Below are positions 1-8,312 of a stretch of DNA of 64,000 nt, piece by piece. Position 1 is the first letter of the stretch; each line of letters starts with the position of its first letter. Both the position numbers and the translations under genes were made by a program. The notes beneath the pieces are model-generated. The model saw only the letters and a program-made list of their open reading frames with translations, was not told where the DNA came from and searched no databases. The stretch is from Schaalia suimastitidis DSM 15538 (GTDB lineage: Bacteria; Actinomycetota; Actinomycetes; Actinomycetales; Actinomycetaceae), in NCBI RefSeq assembly GCF_000429105.1, contig NZ_KE386848.1, positions 59,064-123,063 on the forward strand. Reading direction: 5' to 3'.

Positions 1-180
1 TATCAGAGTGATTGTCGTCCGTCGGATGGTTCGAGTGTGGCTGGTGAGTTTGTGGGTGGTCGTTGGGTGGATGAATTATTTATGCCTACTGAGCCGACCG
101 TGGTGGTGGGGCCTCCTGAGGAGACGTCGTTTCGGCAGGGTGAACCTGAACCGTGGAAGTATGTCACCGAGCCGGAATAG
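1..180 (+). CDS. C-terminal fragment of an unrecognised protein
   Basis: Frame 1 is open from the first base to a TAG at 178-180, giving 59 residues that end in GEPEPWKYVTEPE. The gene begins outside the window. The hom start lies 96 bases downstream on the same strand. In many actinobacteria lysA precedes hom, but this tail (polar, with Pro, Glu and Trp) shows no LysA motif that I recognise, so no product is assigned. It could be the disordered tail of a membrane or surface protein. Confidence 0.45.
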   Translation, partial: YQSDCRPSDGSSVAGEFVGGRWVDELFMPTEPTVVVGPPEETSFRQGEPEPWKYVTEPE

Positions 181-276
181 TTGCCCATAATCAACTGCGG
201 GCACCTCATTTGTCGTGGATTGCCAGTAGGATCAACACCGTTGTTATTCCACTTGCGGACATCGCTGGAGGACATT

Positions 277-1584
277 GTGTCGGAATCGCTGCCCACCCTC
301 AACGTAGCTGTCCTTGGAGCAGGAACTGTTGGCTCCCAGGTCATACGTATCCTCGGTGAACAGGCCAACGAACTTGCCGCTCGTGCCGGTGCGCGCATGA
401 AGGTGACGTCAGTCCTCGTGCGCGACATGGCGGCGCCTCGTGACGCACAAATCGATCCTGCAATACTGACAACGGATGCCGACCAGGCAATCGACGGCAA
501 AGATATCGTCGTCGAACTCATCGGTGGTATCGAACCTGCACGCACCTACGTGCGCCGCGCCTTGGACCAGGGGATTTCCGTGGTGACAGGCAATAAGGCG
601 CTTTTGGCAGCACACGGCCCTGAGCTTTACGAGGCCGCCGCAGCCTCAGGCGCCGACCTGTACTACGAAGCGGCTGTGGCGGGCGCCGTGCCTGTTGTCT
701 ACGGTTTACGTGAATCGCTGGCGGGAGACCGTATTACCCGCGTCATGGGCATCGTGAATGGAACAACGAATTTCATCCTCGACTCGATGAATACCCACAA
801 GGTGAGCTACGAGCAGGCGCTTGCCGAGGCGCAGCGCCTTGGATTTGCCGAGGCCGATCCCACCGCCGACGTGGAAGGTCACGATGCTGCTGCTAAATGT
901 GCCATCCTTGCCTCGCTGGCTTTCCACACGCGCGTGAGTATTGCCGACGTCGCTGTTGAAGGAATTAGTGCCATCACCGCCGAAGATATGGCTGAAGCGG
1001 CAGCAAATGGACACGTCATTAAGTTGCTCGCCATCGCGGAACGTCGCCTCACCGATGACGGCACCGAAGGCATTGCCGCGCGCGTACACCCAGCTCTCAT
1101 CCCTACAGGCAACCCGCTTGCGACAGTGGCAGGTGCCTTTAATGCGGTAGTTGTCGAAGGGGAAGCTGCAGGAAGATTAATGTTCTACGGTCAAGGAGCT
1201 GGTGGTGCTCCCACCGCCTCCGCAGTGTTGTCCGACCTGGTAGCTGCCGCTCACCATCGGGCATATGGTGGACATGCGCCACGCGAATCGGTGTACGCAC
1301 ACCTCCCTATTTTGGACGCTGGCTTGACGCGTACCCGCTACCAAATGCGACTGCAAGTCGAAGATCGACTTGGCGTACTGGCGGATGTCGCGGGTATCTT
1401 CTCTCGTCATGGCGTGTCAATACAGGCAGTGAGCCAGCACTACGATTCTGAACCAGGCTCTGCCATTGTCACCATCGCAACCCATACGGCACGCGAAGCT
1501 GATCTGCGAGCCGTTGCGCAGGCCCTCGGTAAATCCAGTGCTGTGCGACGCGTCGCTTCGACACTGCGGGTTGAAGGGGAGTGA
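277..1584 (+). CDS. hom: Homoserine dehydrogenase
   Basis: Reduces aspartate semialdehyde to homoserine with NAD(P)H in the cytoplasm, the branch point to threonine and methionine. The product is 435 aa. The N-terminal Rossmann motif is LGAGTVGSQV, followed by the catalytic-domain stretches VTGNKALLA, GIVNGTTNFIL and GFAEADPTADVEGHDAAAK. A C-terminal ACT domain (RLGVLADVAGIFSRHGVSI) is the usual site of threonine feedback. The reading frame is open from 181, but GTG at 277 is chosen because GGAGG sits 5 nt upstream and the family begins here. thrB follows 3 nt after the stop, so hom and thrB are surely cotranscribed. Confidence 0.95.
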   Translation: MSESLPTLNVAVLGAGTVGSQVIRILGEQANELAARAGARMKVTSVLVRDMAAPRDAQIDPAILTTDADQAIDGKDIVVELIGGIEPARTYVRRALDQGISVVTGNKALLAAHGPELYEAAAASGADLYYEAAVAGAVPVVYGLRESLAGDRITRVMGIVNGTTNFILDSMNTHKVSYEQALAEAQRLGFAEADPTADVEGHDAAAKCAILASLAFHTRVSIADVAVEGISAITAEDMAEAAANGHVIKLLAIAERRLTDDGTEGIAARVHPALIPTGNPLATVAGAFNAVVVEGEAAGRLMFYGQGAGGAPTASAVLSDLVAAAHHRAYGGHAPRESVYAHLPILDAGLTRTRYQMRLQVEDRLGVLADVAGIFSRHGVSIQAVSQHYDSEPGSAIVTIATHTAREADLRAVAQALGKSSAVRRVASTLRVEGE

Positions 1585-1587
1585 GTC

Positions 1588-2556
1588 GTGCAGCTGCGTG
1601 ACGACTTTGTTGCAGTCAAGGTTCCCGCTACCACCGCGAACCTGGGTCCTGGATTCGATTCCATGGGCATGGCCCTTGACCTGTGGGACGAAGTGTCCGT
1701 CCACGCCACCGCAGGCACCACCGAAGTGGTCGTCGAAGGCGAAGGCGCTGGCATTGTGGCCAGCGGTGAAGACAACCTCATTGTGCGTGCTGTGCGTCTT
1801 GCTCTTGATAGGGTCGGTGCCCCACAAGTCGGGATTCGTATGCGCTGCATGAATCGCATACCCCACAGCCGCGGGTTGGGTTCCTCGGCCAGCGCCATAG
1901 TCGCTGGGCTTTCGCTTGCCCGAGCACTGGTAGGCGACCCGGAAGCACTCACCCTTGCCGATATTCTCAACCTCGGCAATGAGATGGAAGGTCATCCTGA
2001 CAATATCGCGCCGGCAATATTTGGGGGTGCAACGATTGCGTGGACCGAAGGGGCGCAGGCGCGCGCGCTACGCTTAGCGCCACCGTCCGCCATTAATCCT
2101 GTAGCTTTTATACCCGATTTTGAGCTGCCCACCGCTAGCGCGAGAGCTGCACTACCCACATCGATTGCGCACGCTGATGCGGTATTTAACGTTGGAAGGG
2201 CTGCGCTGCTCGCAGCCTTATTGTCCCAAGGGAATACAGCGACGTCAGCACCGGATACTCACTTCCACGCAGCGCTGATGGCAGCCACGCAGGACCGTTT
2301 GCATCAGGAACAGCGTCGCACCACGATGGAACCTTCGCTGGCACTGGTGGACTGGTTGCGTGCAGCAGGTCTTCCAGCCGTCGTATCTGGTGCTGGCCCG
2401 ACGGTGTTGAGTTTGGAGCCGGTGTCACAGGCAATACGTCGCGATGCACAAGCAGCAGGATGGCGCGTCCTCTCCTTACCGGTGTCCCCAGATGGCGTCA
2501 CGATTACACGCGGACGGATTACGCGCCTCCTTAGCGACCAAACAGCGCATCCCTGA
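1588..2556 (+). CDS. thrB: Homoserine kinase
   Basis: Phosphorylates homoserine to O-phosphohomoserine for threonine synthesis (GHMP kinase family). The 322 aa product begins VPATTANLGPGFDSMGMAL, the first GHMP motif. The ATP-binding loop is PHSRGLGSSASA at about residues 91-102, and a C-terminal glycine-rich motif VVSGAGPTVL is present. The start is GTG at 1588, with GAAGGGGA just upstream inside the end of hom. Threonine synthase (thrC) is not in the window. Confidence 0.95.
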   Translation: MQLRDDFVAVKVPATTANLGPGFDSMGMALDLWDEVSVHATAGTTEVVVEGEGAGIVASGEDNLIVRAVRLALDRVGAPQVGIRMRCMNRIPHSRGLGSSASAIVAGLSLARALVGDPEALTLADILNLGNEMEGHPDNIAPAIFGGATIAWTEGAQARALRLAPPSAINPVAFIPDFELPTASARAALPTSIAHADAVFNVGRAALLAALLSQGNTATSAPDTHFHAALMAATQDRLHQEQRRTTMEPSLALVDWLRAAGLPAVVSGAGPTVLSLEPVSQAIRRDAQAAGWRVLSLPVSPDGVTITRGRITRLLSDQTAHP

Positions 2557-2811
2557 GGCGGCACGTTTTCTTACCTGCACCGGATCCAGTGGTGTGATTT
2601 TATGCGCAGGAGCGAGACTTCTGTCCCAAATTGCCCACGCATAGCCTCTCAGTTGCTAGCATGTCACCGAAAGGTCAGCGATGGCCTTGCCCTCGTGGCA
2701 TTCCATGTGGCACTGAATTATCTGCCACCTCCCAGGCTCCACTTTGGCGGTACTGTGTGCCGCCAGGGAGCACACTCACTGCCCTAGGCACATCCAGATG
2801 AGGAACCATCC
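2557..2811 (+). promoter_or_regulatory. rho leader region with putative promoter
   Basis: A 255-nt gene-free stretch separates thrB from rho. TGCTAGCAT at 2654-2662 resembles an extended -10 element, with TTGCCC upstream at 2631-2636 at a poor spacing of about 20. The 15-mer GCTAGCATGTCACCG at 2655-2669 recurs upstream of rpmE. A long leader before rho is common in bacteria, where Rho controls its own transcription. No hairpin followed by a T-run was seen, so the regulatory role is an inference. Confidence 0.3.
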
Positions 2812-4629
2812 TTGAGCAACAACACCGCCGCCGCAGCAGGTACGCCTGAGCTGTCGGCACTCAAACTCCCCGAATTGAAGGCCCTTGCCGCCAATATGGG
2901 ACTCAAAGGCACCTCAACGCTGCGCAAAGGCGACCTTATTGCCGCAATTGCAGCCGCGCAGGTAGAGGCAACCCCCACCGAAAAACCCCGCCGTTCGCCT
3001 CGTCGCGCAGCCAAAGCGCCGACAGCCGAGCCCGCGGTGGAGCTCGAACTGCCCCTGCCAAGTGCTACATCTGCTGCACCAGAAGCTGCGCCTGCCGTCG
3101 AGGCACCTCAAGCTGCCACTGTAGATGCCCCTGCAGCTGAAGCCCCCGCGCGTAAAGGACGCCGTCGCCGCGTTGTCAGCACCGAGGCCGCTGAACCTCA
3201 ACAAGTGACCATTGAACTTCCCCAACCCGTCAACGCAGATGCGGCATCGGAAGACGTGGCACCTGAACCCACGGCACCACGCAGTCTTGACGCCATTGAA
3301 CTGCCCGACGGTGACGACGAAAGTCGATCTCGTCGACGTGGCCGAGACCGCCGTCGTGGCCGCGACCGTAACGGTCGCGAGGAGGCCGTCAGCCGCGAAG
3401 AACGCAATGGGCGCGAAAATGGACGCTACGAGCGTGGCGAACGCTTAGACCGCAACGAGCGACGCCAAAATGGCGAACCACAAATCCGTGAAGAGGATGT
3501 CTTGGCTCCAATCGCCGGTATCCTAGACGTCCAAGAAAACCACGCATTTGTTCGCACCTCCGGGTACCTGCCCGGCCCCAACGACGTATATGTCACTCTG
3601 GGGAATGTGCGGCGCTGGGGTATGCGTCCCGGTGACGCTGTTGTGGGTGCGGTGCGTCAACCGCGGGAAGGCGAAAGGCAACGCCAAAAATACAATGCGC
3701 TGGTGCGTGTCGACGCCGTCAACGGCATGACCCCTGAAGACGCAGCCCAACGTCGTGAATTCGGTAAGCTCACTCCGCTTTACCCCAATGAACAGCTGCG
3801 GATGGAAACCTCCGCGAAAGCATTCACCCCGCGTGTCATTGACCTTGTGTCGCCCATCGGAAAGGGGCAACGCGGCCTGATCGTCTCGCCGCCCAAGGCA
3901 GGTAAGACGATGGTGATTCAACAGATCGCAAAGGCCATCGAGATGAACAACCCAGAGGTACACCTCATGGTGGTTCTGGTGGATGAGCGCCCTGAAGAAG
4001 TGACAGATATGCGTTCCATTGTCAAAGGTGAAGTCATTGCCTCCACCTTTGACCGTCCCGCATCTGATCACACGATCGTTGCTGAACTCGCCATTGAACG
4101 CGCCAAGCGCCTTGTGGAACTGGGACAAGACGTCGTGGTGCTTCTTGACTCCCTCACCAGATTGTCGCGCGCCTACAACCTCGCGGCACCCGCCTCGGGC
4201 CGTATCCTCTCCGGTGGCGTGGACGCCTCGGCACTGTACCCACCCAAGAAGTTCTTCGGCGCTGCGCGCAACCTCAAAGAAGGAGGATCGTTGACGATCA
4301 TCGCCTCGGCACTGGTGGAAACCGGTTCGAAGATGGACGAGGTGATCTTCGAAGAATTCAAAGGTACCGGCAATATGGAACTGCGTCTGTCGCGGCAACT
4401 GGCCGACCGCCGTATTTTCCCAGCGATCGACATCAACGCTTCAGGTACACGACGCGAAGAGGTGTTGTTCCGACCCGAAGAACTGCGCATTATGTGGAAA
4501 CTCCGCCGTGTGCTGGGAACCCTGGACCAGCAAAGCGCCCTCGAATTGGTCTTGGACAAGCTCAAAGAAACCCAGTCCAATGCTGAGTTCCTTATGCTCG
4601 TTCAAAAGACCACGCCGTCGGTCGAGTAA
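2812..4629 (+). CDS. rho: Transcription termination factor Rho
   Basis: Hexameric RNA-dependent ATPase/helicase that ends transcription at Rho-dependent sites. The 605 aa protein has a Rho_N SAP-like helix pair (residues 17-45, [20 protein letters not shown]), then about 150 residues rich in Ala, Pro and Glu, and a highly basic [12 protein letters not shown] stretch near 170-210. The RNA-binding cold-shock domain and ATPase core follow. Walker A is PPKAGKT at 360-366 and Walker B is [10 protein letters not shown]. The basic insertion is typical of actinobacterial Rho. The start is TTG at 2812 with GAGGAA upstream. An intrinsic terminator follows. Confidence 0.96.
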   Translation: MSNNTAAAAGTPELSALKLPELKALAANMGLKGTSTLRKGDLIAAIAAAQVEATPTEKPRRSPRRAAKAPTAEPAVELELPLPSATSAAPEAAPAVEAPQAATVDAPAAEAPARKGRRRRVVSTEAAEPQQVTIELPQPVNADAASEDVAPEPTAPRSLDAIELPDGDDESRSRRRGRDRRRGRDRNGREEAVSREERNGRENGRYERGERLDRNERRQNGEPQIREEDVLAPIAGILDVQENHAFVRTSGYLPGPNDVYVTLGNVRRWGMRPGDAVVGAVRQPREGERQRQKYNALVRVDAVNGMTPEDAAQRREFGKLTPLYPNEQLRMETSAKAFTPRVIDLVSPIGKGQRGLIVSPPKAGKTMVIQQIAKAIEMNNPEVHLMVVLVDERPEEVTDMRSIVKGEVIASTFDRPASDHTIVAELAIERAKRLVELGQDVVVLLDSLTRLSRAYNLAAPASGRILSGGVDASALYPPKKFFGAARNLKEGGSLTIIASALVETGSKMDEVIFEEFKGTGNMELRLSRQLADRRIFPAIDINASGTRREEVLFRPEELRIMWKLRRVLGTLDQQSALELVLDKLKETQSNAEFLMLVQKTTPSVE

Positions 4630-4645
4630 CGGCGTATCCTTCACG

Positions 4646-4686
4646 CATTGCCTCCGCCAGATGAAATGGCGGAGGCAATGTTTTTC
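4646..4686 (+). terminator. Rho-independent terminator after rho
   Basis: A perfect 14-bp stem (CATTGCCTCCGCCA at 4646-4659 pairing with 4667-4680, 7-nt loop) is followed by TTTTT. This is the cleanest intrinsic terminator in the window. Confidence 0.95.
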
Positions 4687-4791
4687 GCCGAAAACCCGAT
4701 AACCCGGATGATGCACACCGGGATGCCACATGGCGCAAAGGGCGGCAGTGCCTGTGCCGTAGCCCTGCGTGTGTGCTCCGGTTTTCGTTCT

Positions 4792-4820
4792 TTGTTGCGA
4801 GCAGTTCCGCCTCTTACGAT
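4792..4820 (+). promoter_or_regulatory. Putative sigma-70 type promoter for the WXG/RTX operon
   Basis: TTGTTG (4792-4797), a 17-nt spacer and TACGAT (4815-4820) lie between the rho terminator and the EspC-like gene. The predicted 5' UTR is about 105 nt. A second candidate, TATGCT near 4890, lies closer to the gene. The rest of the 245 nt between the terminator and the gene shows no ORF or repeat that I can support. Confidence 0.35.
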
Positions 4821-4931
4821 GTCGTAGTGCCTCGCTGGAACGCGAGGGCGAGTCGCCACATCGGACCTTCCTTATGATTGTGAATTTCGCTATGCTCATC
4901 ATGGTGTGTGACACGAAGGACGGAGCGTACG

Positions 4932-5240
4932 ATGACGTTGGCGATTGATCCAGTTGTTGTGAGCGGGCAAGCGTCACAGGTGGCAGCGATATCTGAGGAG
5001 CTCCGCAGCGCATGGCTGGGCGAATCAGGAACACTTGCAACGATATCTGCGAATGCATTTGGGGGCATGACGATTGGTTCTGAAATTACTGCCCAGATCA
5101 GTGCCCTACATTCTGCAGCTGACAGTGCTGTTGAGAACCTGAGTGACAGCCTCGAAGCTGCCAGCGACGCGATGCAGGCTTGCGCCGCGGATTTCACCAA
5201 ACAAGATGAAGTGACAGCACAGAAATTCGCAGTGTCATGA
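4932..5240 (+). CDS. EspC/WXG100-like small protein, putative type VII secretion partner
   Basis: An alanine-rich, all-helical protein of 102 aa with no cysteine-rich or enzymatic motif. It has a W-L-G triplet near residue 28, a short turn (GTLATISANAFGGM), a long second helix and a C-terminal DFTKQDEVTAQKF segment. This resembles the EspC/DUF2580 and WXG100 families whose members leave the cell through ESX (type VII) systems as helical hairpin partners of larger substrates. ATG at 4932 is preferred over GTG at 4908 because GGACGGAG precedes it. The stop overlaps the next gene (ATGA), indicating translational coupling with the toxin-like protein. Family assignment is by pattern only. Confidence 0.6.
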   Translation: MTLAIDPVVVSGQASQVAAISEELRSAWLGESGTLATISANAFGGMTIGSEITAQISALHSAADSAVENLSDSLEAASDAMQACAADFTKQDEVTAQKFAVS

Positions 5241-7000
5241 AAGGGCTGTGGGATCTTCCTGTGGAGACTGCCTCGTTGACGCAGGCAGCAGAATCGTGGC
5301 GTGCCATTTCACGTCGCAGCGATGAAGCAGCTGATGATTTTGCAGCAAATGCGCTCCGAGCTCTTGTAGTGTGGGAAGGTGCTGCCGCCGAATCCTTCGC
5401 GGGCAGACGTTCCCAACTCATCACTGATTTGGATACCGCCTCGGCGCTCGCCAATGAATGTGGGGCAGTACTTGACGCGATCGCCTATGACTTGACCGCC
5501 GCACAGGACTATCTGCATGCGTCATGGTCGCGCGTGTCGTCAGTACGCTACACATTACCGGGTCCGGTCTTCTTACCGGAAACCCCCGAAGAATCAGAAG
5601 TAGTGACCAGGGAACAACTCGAAGCGCACAACATCAGAAGCGAACTTGATCAGAAACTCTTCGGCCATCGTCAAGCACTGACGAGCCTAGAGGAACGCTG
5701 GACCACATTGTCTTCAACGTGGGAGACCGTCGCAGCAGGGGAGCCATTTATGGACGGGATCCCTGACGAAGGTTCTGATGTGGGCGTCATCGTTGATGGT
5801 GACAATATCGTGCTGTCTGCCGGTAAGGGCAATAACGTTATCTCCGTGACGGTCGATCCAAATACGGGCGAACAGATTGTGACTGTCGATGGCAAGAAAT
5901 ACGTCTTCCCCGCTGGGAAACATGTGACGATTCGTGCCGGTAGTGGTAACGACACCATTACGCTTCCCCCAGATACGACGGTTGGCTTTACTGTGGTGGG
6001 TGGCAAAGGTCAGGATCGAATTACTGGCGGCGGCGGTGCCGACCGGATTTTCGGTTCTGGCGACAAGGACGAAATCGTTGCCGGCGGGGGAGCTGATTAC
6101 GTATCAGGAGGCACCGGTATTGACTATATCGATGGTCAAGGCGGTGACGATCGACTATTTGGCGGCTACGGGCGCGATACGCTGTACGGCCTCGGTGGCC
6201 GCGACCGCCTTTCAGGTGGCGCAGGCGCGGACTATCTTGAGGGAGGAGCCGACACTGATCACCTTGTCGGAGGCTCCGGCGATGACGTGACATCTGGCGG
6301 TGCTGGCGACGATCACATCGTTGGTGGCAGCGGCAATGATGTTGTTTACGGTGGACGTGGCGCCGACAAGGTGAGTGCGGGAGCTGGCGACGACACCGTC
6401 TACGATGACGCTGCTCAATCAGATACACACACGGAACATCATGTGCAGGTGGCCATTGAAGACATGACGTCGTGGATCACCATCGAAGGATCGCCAGACT
6501 TTATCGAACGCGTGCGGGCAGACTTGGATCTTCTGGCATCGTCGCCCGCTGGTGCACAGTTGTTGGCCAATATTGAGCGAAGTCACGACAAGTCGGGGAT
6601 ATTCGGCTTTTTCAAAAATACGTTGACGATCACCGAATATATTCCTGACAACCCGGATTTCCCCAATAGCACCGCATCATACAGAGGCGGTACCCACGAG
6701 GTGGCTTACCAACCGACTATCCATGACTTCCGTGGTGCACCGCCCATCGTTGTGCTTCAACACGAGTTATCCCACATCGATTCATATATGAGTGGAAATT
6801 TCCGTGGTGAACAATATGTGGGACAAGACAGCGTTGATCATGGATCCAAAGTTGGTGAGCGGCAAGCGGTGGGCTTACCTATTGACCACGACAACGATCC
6901 AACGACACCAGAAATTATCGATCCCACTCAGCCGATTGAGCGCACCGAGAATGGCTTGCGTGAAGAGATGCGACTACCACGGCGGAAAAGCTATGAATAA
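5237..7000 (+). CDS. Putative type VII-exported toxin: WXG-type N-terminus, RTX repeats, M91-like metallopeptidase
   Basis: A 587 aa protein with three regions. Residues 1-170 are helical with a W-E-G motif at 46-48 (VVWEGAAAESF), like the targeting domains of WXG100/LXG type VII substrates; no Sec signal peptide is seen. Residues 255-389 are 15 unbroken nonapeptides of the calcium-binding RTX type (GGxGxDxxx). Residues 400-587 hold HELSH at 509-513 (zinc HExxH), E541 in GERQAVGLP as a possible third ligand, and the tail ENGLREEMRLPRRKSY, which recalls peptidase M91 (NleD/HopH1-like) domains. It overlaps the small upstream gene and the downstream lipoprotein gene, forming an operon. The combined architecture suggests an exported protease toxin or effector. 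The target is unknown. Confidence 0.75.
   Translation: MKGLWDLPVETASLTQAAESWRAISRRSDEAADDFAANALRALVVWEGAAAESFAGRRSQLITDLDTASALANECGAVLDAIAYDLTAAQDYLHASWSRVSSVRYTLPGPVFLPETPEESEVVTREQLEAHNIRSELDQKLFGHRQALTSLEERWTTLSSTWETVAAGEPFMDGIPDEGSDVGVIVDGDNIVLSAGKGNNVISVTVDPNTGEQIVTVDGKKYVFPAGKHVTIRAGSGNDTITLPPDTTVGFTVVGGKGQDRITGGGGADRIFGSGDKDEIVAGGGADYVSGGTGIDYIDGQGGDDRLFGGYGRDTLYGLGGRDRLSGGAGADYLEGGADTDHLVGGSGDDVTSGGAGDDHIVGGSGNDVVYGGRGADKVSAGAGDDTVYDDAAQSDTHTEHHVQVAIEDMTSWITIEGSPDFIERVRADLDLLASSPAGAQLLANIERSHDKSGIFGFFKNTLTITEYIPDNPDFPNSTASYRGGTHEVAYQPTIHDFRGAPPIVVLQHELSHIDSYMSGNFRGEQYVGQDSVDHGSKVGERQAVGLPIDHDNDPTTPEIIDPTQPIERTENGLREEMRLPRRKSYE
5999..6403 (+). repeat. Fifteen tandem RTX nonapeptide codon blocks (27 bp each)
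   Basis: The reading frame encodes, in a row, GGKGQDRIT, GGGGADRIF, GSGDKDEIV, AGGGADYVS, GGTGIDYID, GQGGDDRLF, GGYGRDTLY, GLGGRDRLS, GGAGADYLE, GGADTDHLV, GGSGDDVTS, GGAGDDHIV, GGSGNDVVY, GGRGADKVS and AGAGDDTVY. An isolated related unit, AGSGNDTIT, lies just upstream. Such arrays fold as a parallel beta-roll on binding calcium. The DNA copies have diverged at synonymous sites, so this is an old array rather than a recent expansion. Confidence 0.92.
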
Positions 7001-7676
7001 ACGACAGGCGGTGCAACTGCGGAGAAAGGGACATGCCACGCCGAGCAATATATCTGGCGAACCTGTGCCCACAGTTGTACGTTCATTGCGACGGGTGGCG
7101 CTGACAGCATGTGCGGCATTACTGTTGGCAAGCTGTGGAACAGGAGAACAAGTGGCGCAAGAAACTATCGGGCTGGATCTGACCCACAGCGACGACACGC
7201 TGAGTATCACCCTTGTACCAAAGACGGTGACCGATGAGTGGTTTGCTGCAAGCTACGAAATTCGTAATGACTCTGACCGAAGCGTCTGGGTCGTCAGTCA
7301 GGACCATCCGCATGTCGTCGCCAACCTAGCGGATGGAAGCCACGTATTAGCCCTGGCGTTCGTGACGGCACCCGAGCAGGCCGGTACGTACATGCCTGCG
7401 GCCCATGCCGTGACGGAGTTGCCACCAGGACAGAGCATGGACAGTACTGTGTCGATGCCCCGCCCTTTTGTTATTGAACCAGGCGTCGAGCGTGGCAAAC
7501 AGAGCGTGGTCGACATGGATTCGGTGAGGTTGTGCGTTGCGCACATTGACCAGGATATTGTGCCTGAGGGGCTACCAAAGTCGGGCTTGCTGCCTGGCGA
7601 TGTGCTCGCGGTGCCCGATGCCGTTGGCCTCGAGCTTCAACGCATCTCATGCTCGACGCCGGTTTCGCTGAGCTGA
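6993..7676 (+). CDS. Lipoprotein, possible immunity or accessory protein of the RTX/M91 operon
   Basis: A 227 aa product with a hydrophobic segment ending in the lipobox LLAS-C (VALTACAALLLASC), so it should be lipidated and face outward. The mature part has a beta-rich look and shares no motif that I recognise. ATG at 6993 overlaps the toxin gene end by 8 bp and has GGCGGAAAAG before it. GTG at 7065 would give a more typical short signal peptide (MPTVVRSLRRVALTACAALLLASC without the extra basic leader) and is the alternative start. Its position as last gene of the operon fits an immunity or surface-accessory role, which is an inference. Confidence 0.6.
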   Translation: MNKRQAVQLRRKGHATPSNISGEPVPTVVRSLRRVALTACAALLLASCGTGEQVAQETIGLDLTHSDDTLSITLVPKTVTDEWFAASYEIRNDSDRSVWVVSQDHPHVVANLADGSHVLALAFVTAPEQAGTYMPAAHAVTELPPGQSMDSTVSMPRPFVIEPGVERGKQSVVDMDSVRLCVAHIDQDIVPEGLPKSGLLPGDVLAVPDAVGLELQRISCSTPVSLS

Positions 7677-7806
7677 GTTGGCAAAAGGTTCACCAACTCA
7701 CAAAGTCACAGGTGTGCGCCACTCGCAGACGAGGCCGTGCCGCAGCACCGTCGTGCACCAGCGTTGAGTAGCAGCATCAATACGCACACCGTGGCGCTGT
7801 TGTGCA

Positions 7807-7896
7807 GCGGCGATGGTCGCCTGGTAGCCCACGTGCCGTCGGCATCACCCTGCGGCGATGGTCGCCCGGTGGCTAGCATGTCACCGGTTTCACCCA
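7807..7896 (+). repeat. 45-bp imperfect tandem repeat upstream of rpmE
   Basis: Two adjacent 45-bp copies (7807-7851 and 7852-7896) begin GCGGCGATGGTCGCC and end in TCACCC. A degenerate third copy starts at 7897 (GCGGTGACGCGCC). The unit is a multiple of three, and one frame reads SGDGRLVAHVPSASP then CGDGRPVASMSPVSP, but no convincing start or ribosome site makes this a gene. The 345-nt gap 7677-8021 otherwise holds only the promoter candidate listed next. Confidence 0.6.
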
Positions 7897-7914
7897 GCGG
7901 TGACGCGCCTGATA

Positions 7915-7944
7915 TAGACCGTAAAGGGCGAAGCATGGCAGAAT
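7915..7944 (+). promoter_or_regulatory. Putative rpmE promoter
   Basis: TAGACC (7915-7920), an 18-nt spacer and CAGAAT (7939-7944) precede rpmE by about 75 nt. The -35 is weak. The upstream 15-mer GCTAGCATGTCACCG (7872-7886), shared with the rho leader, offers TAGCAT as an alternative -10. Confidence 0.3.
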
Positions 7945-8021
7945 AGACGACTGGTTCCGGTTCACCGCGCGGCATGGGCCCCGTGGACCCGGCACTCCTC
8001 GAATCCCTTAAGGAGAACACC

Positions 8022-8243
8022 ATGAAACAGGGAATCCACCCTGAGTACGTCGAAACCCAAGTGACGTGCACCTGCGGCAACGCATTCACGACCCGCTCAA
8101 CCATTGCCTCGGGCGAAATGCGCGTGGACGTTTGCTCGGCTTGCCACCCCTTCTACACTGGCAAGCAGAAGATCCTCGACACCGGTGGCCGCGTGGCCCG
8201 CTTCGAGGCTCGCTACGGCAAGCGCGACCGCTCTGCTAAGTGA
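8022..8243 (+). CDS. rpmE: 50S ribosomal protein L31
   Basis: A 73 aa ribosomal protein beginning [16 protein letters not shown]. It carries the zinc-binding cysteines of the C+ form (C-T-C-G near residue 16 and C-S-A-C near residue 37), so it should be the zinc-containing version rather than the zinc-free paralogue. ATG at 8022 is preceded by AAGGAGA. The order rpmE-prfA-prmC is the standard bacterial arrangement. Confidence 0.96.
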   Translation: MKQGIHPEYVETQVTCTCGNAFTTRSTIASGEMRVDVCSACHPFYTGKQKILDTGGRVARFEARYGKRDRSAK

Positions 8244-8312
8244 CGTGTACTGCGGCGCCGGTGACCCCAGCGGATCACCGGCGCCGTTGCACATCGTGTG
8301 AAGGATAAAGTG

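Noticed and set aside
3523-4398. 291-codon open frame on the minus strand inside rho
   Set aside because: It lies wholly opposite rho, is rich in His, Cys and Arg with no family motif, and reflects codon bias of the true gene.
7737-7946. 69-codon frame with 15-residue repeats upstream of rpmE
   Set aside because: No convincing ribosome site, and it overlaps the promoter candidate; kept only as a DNA repeat.
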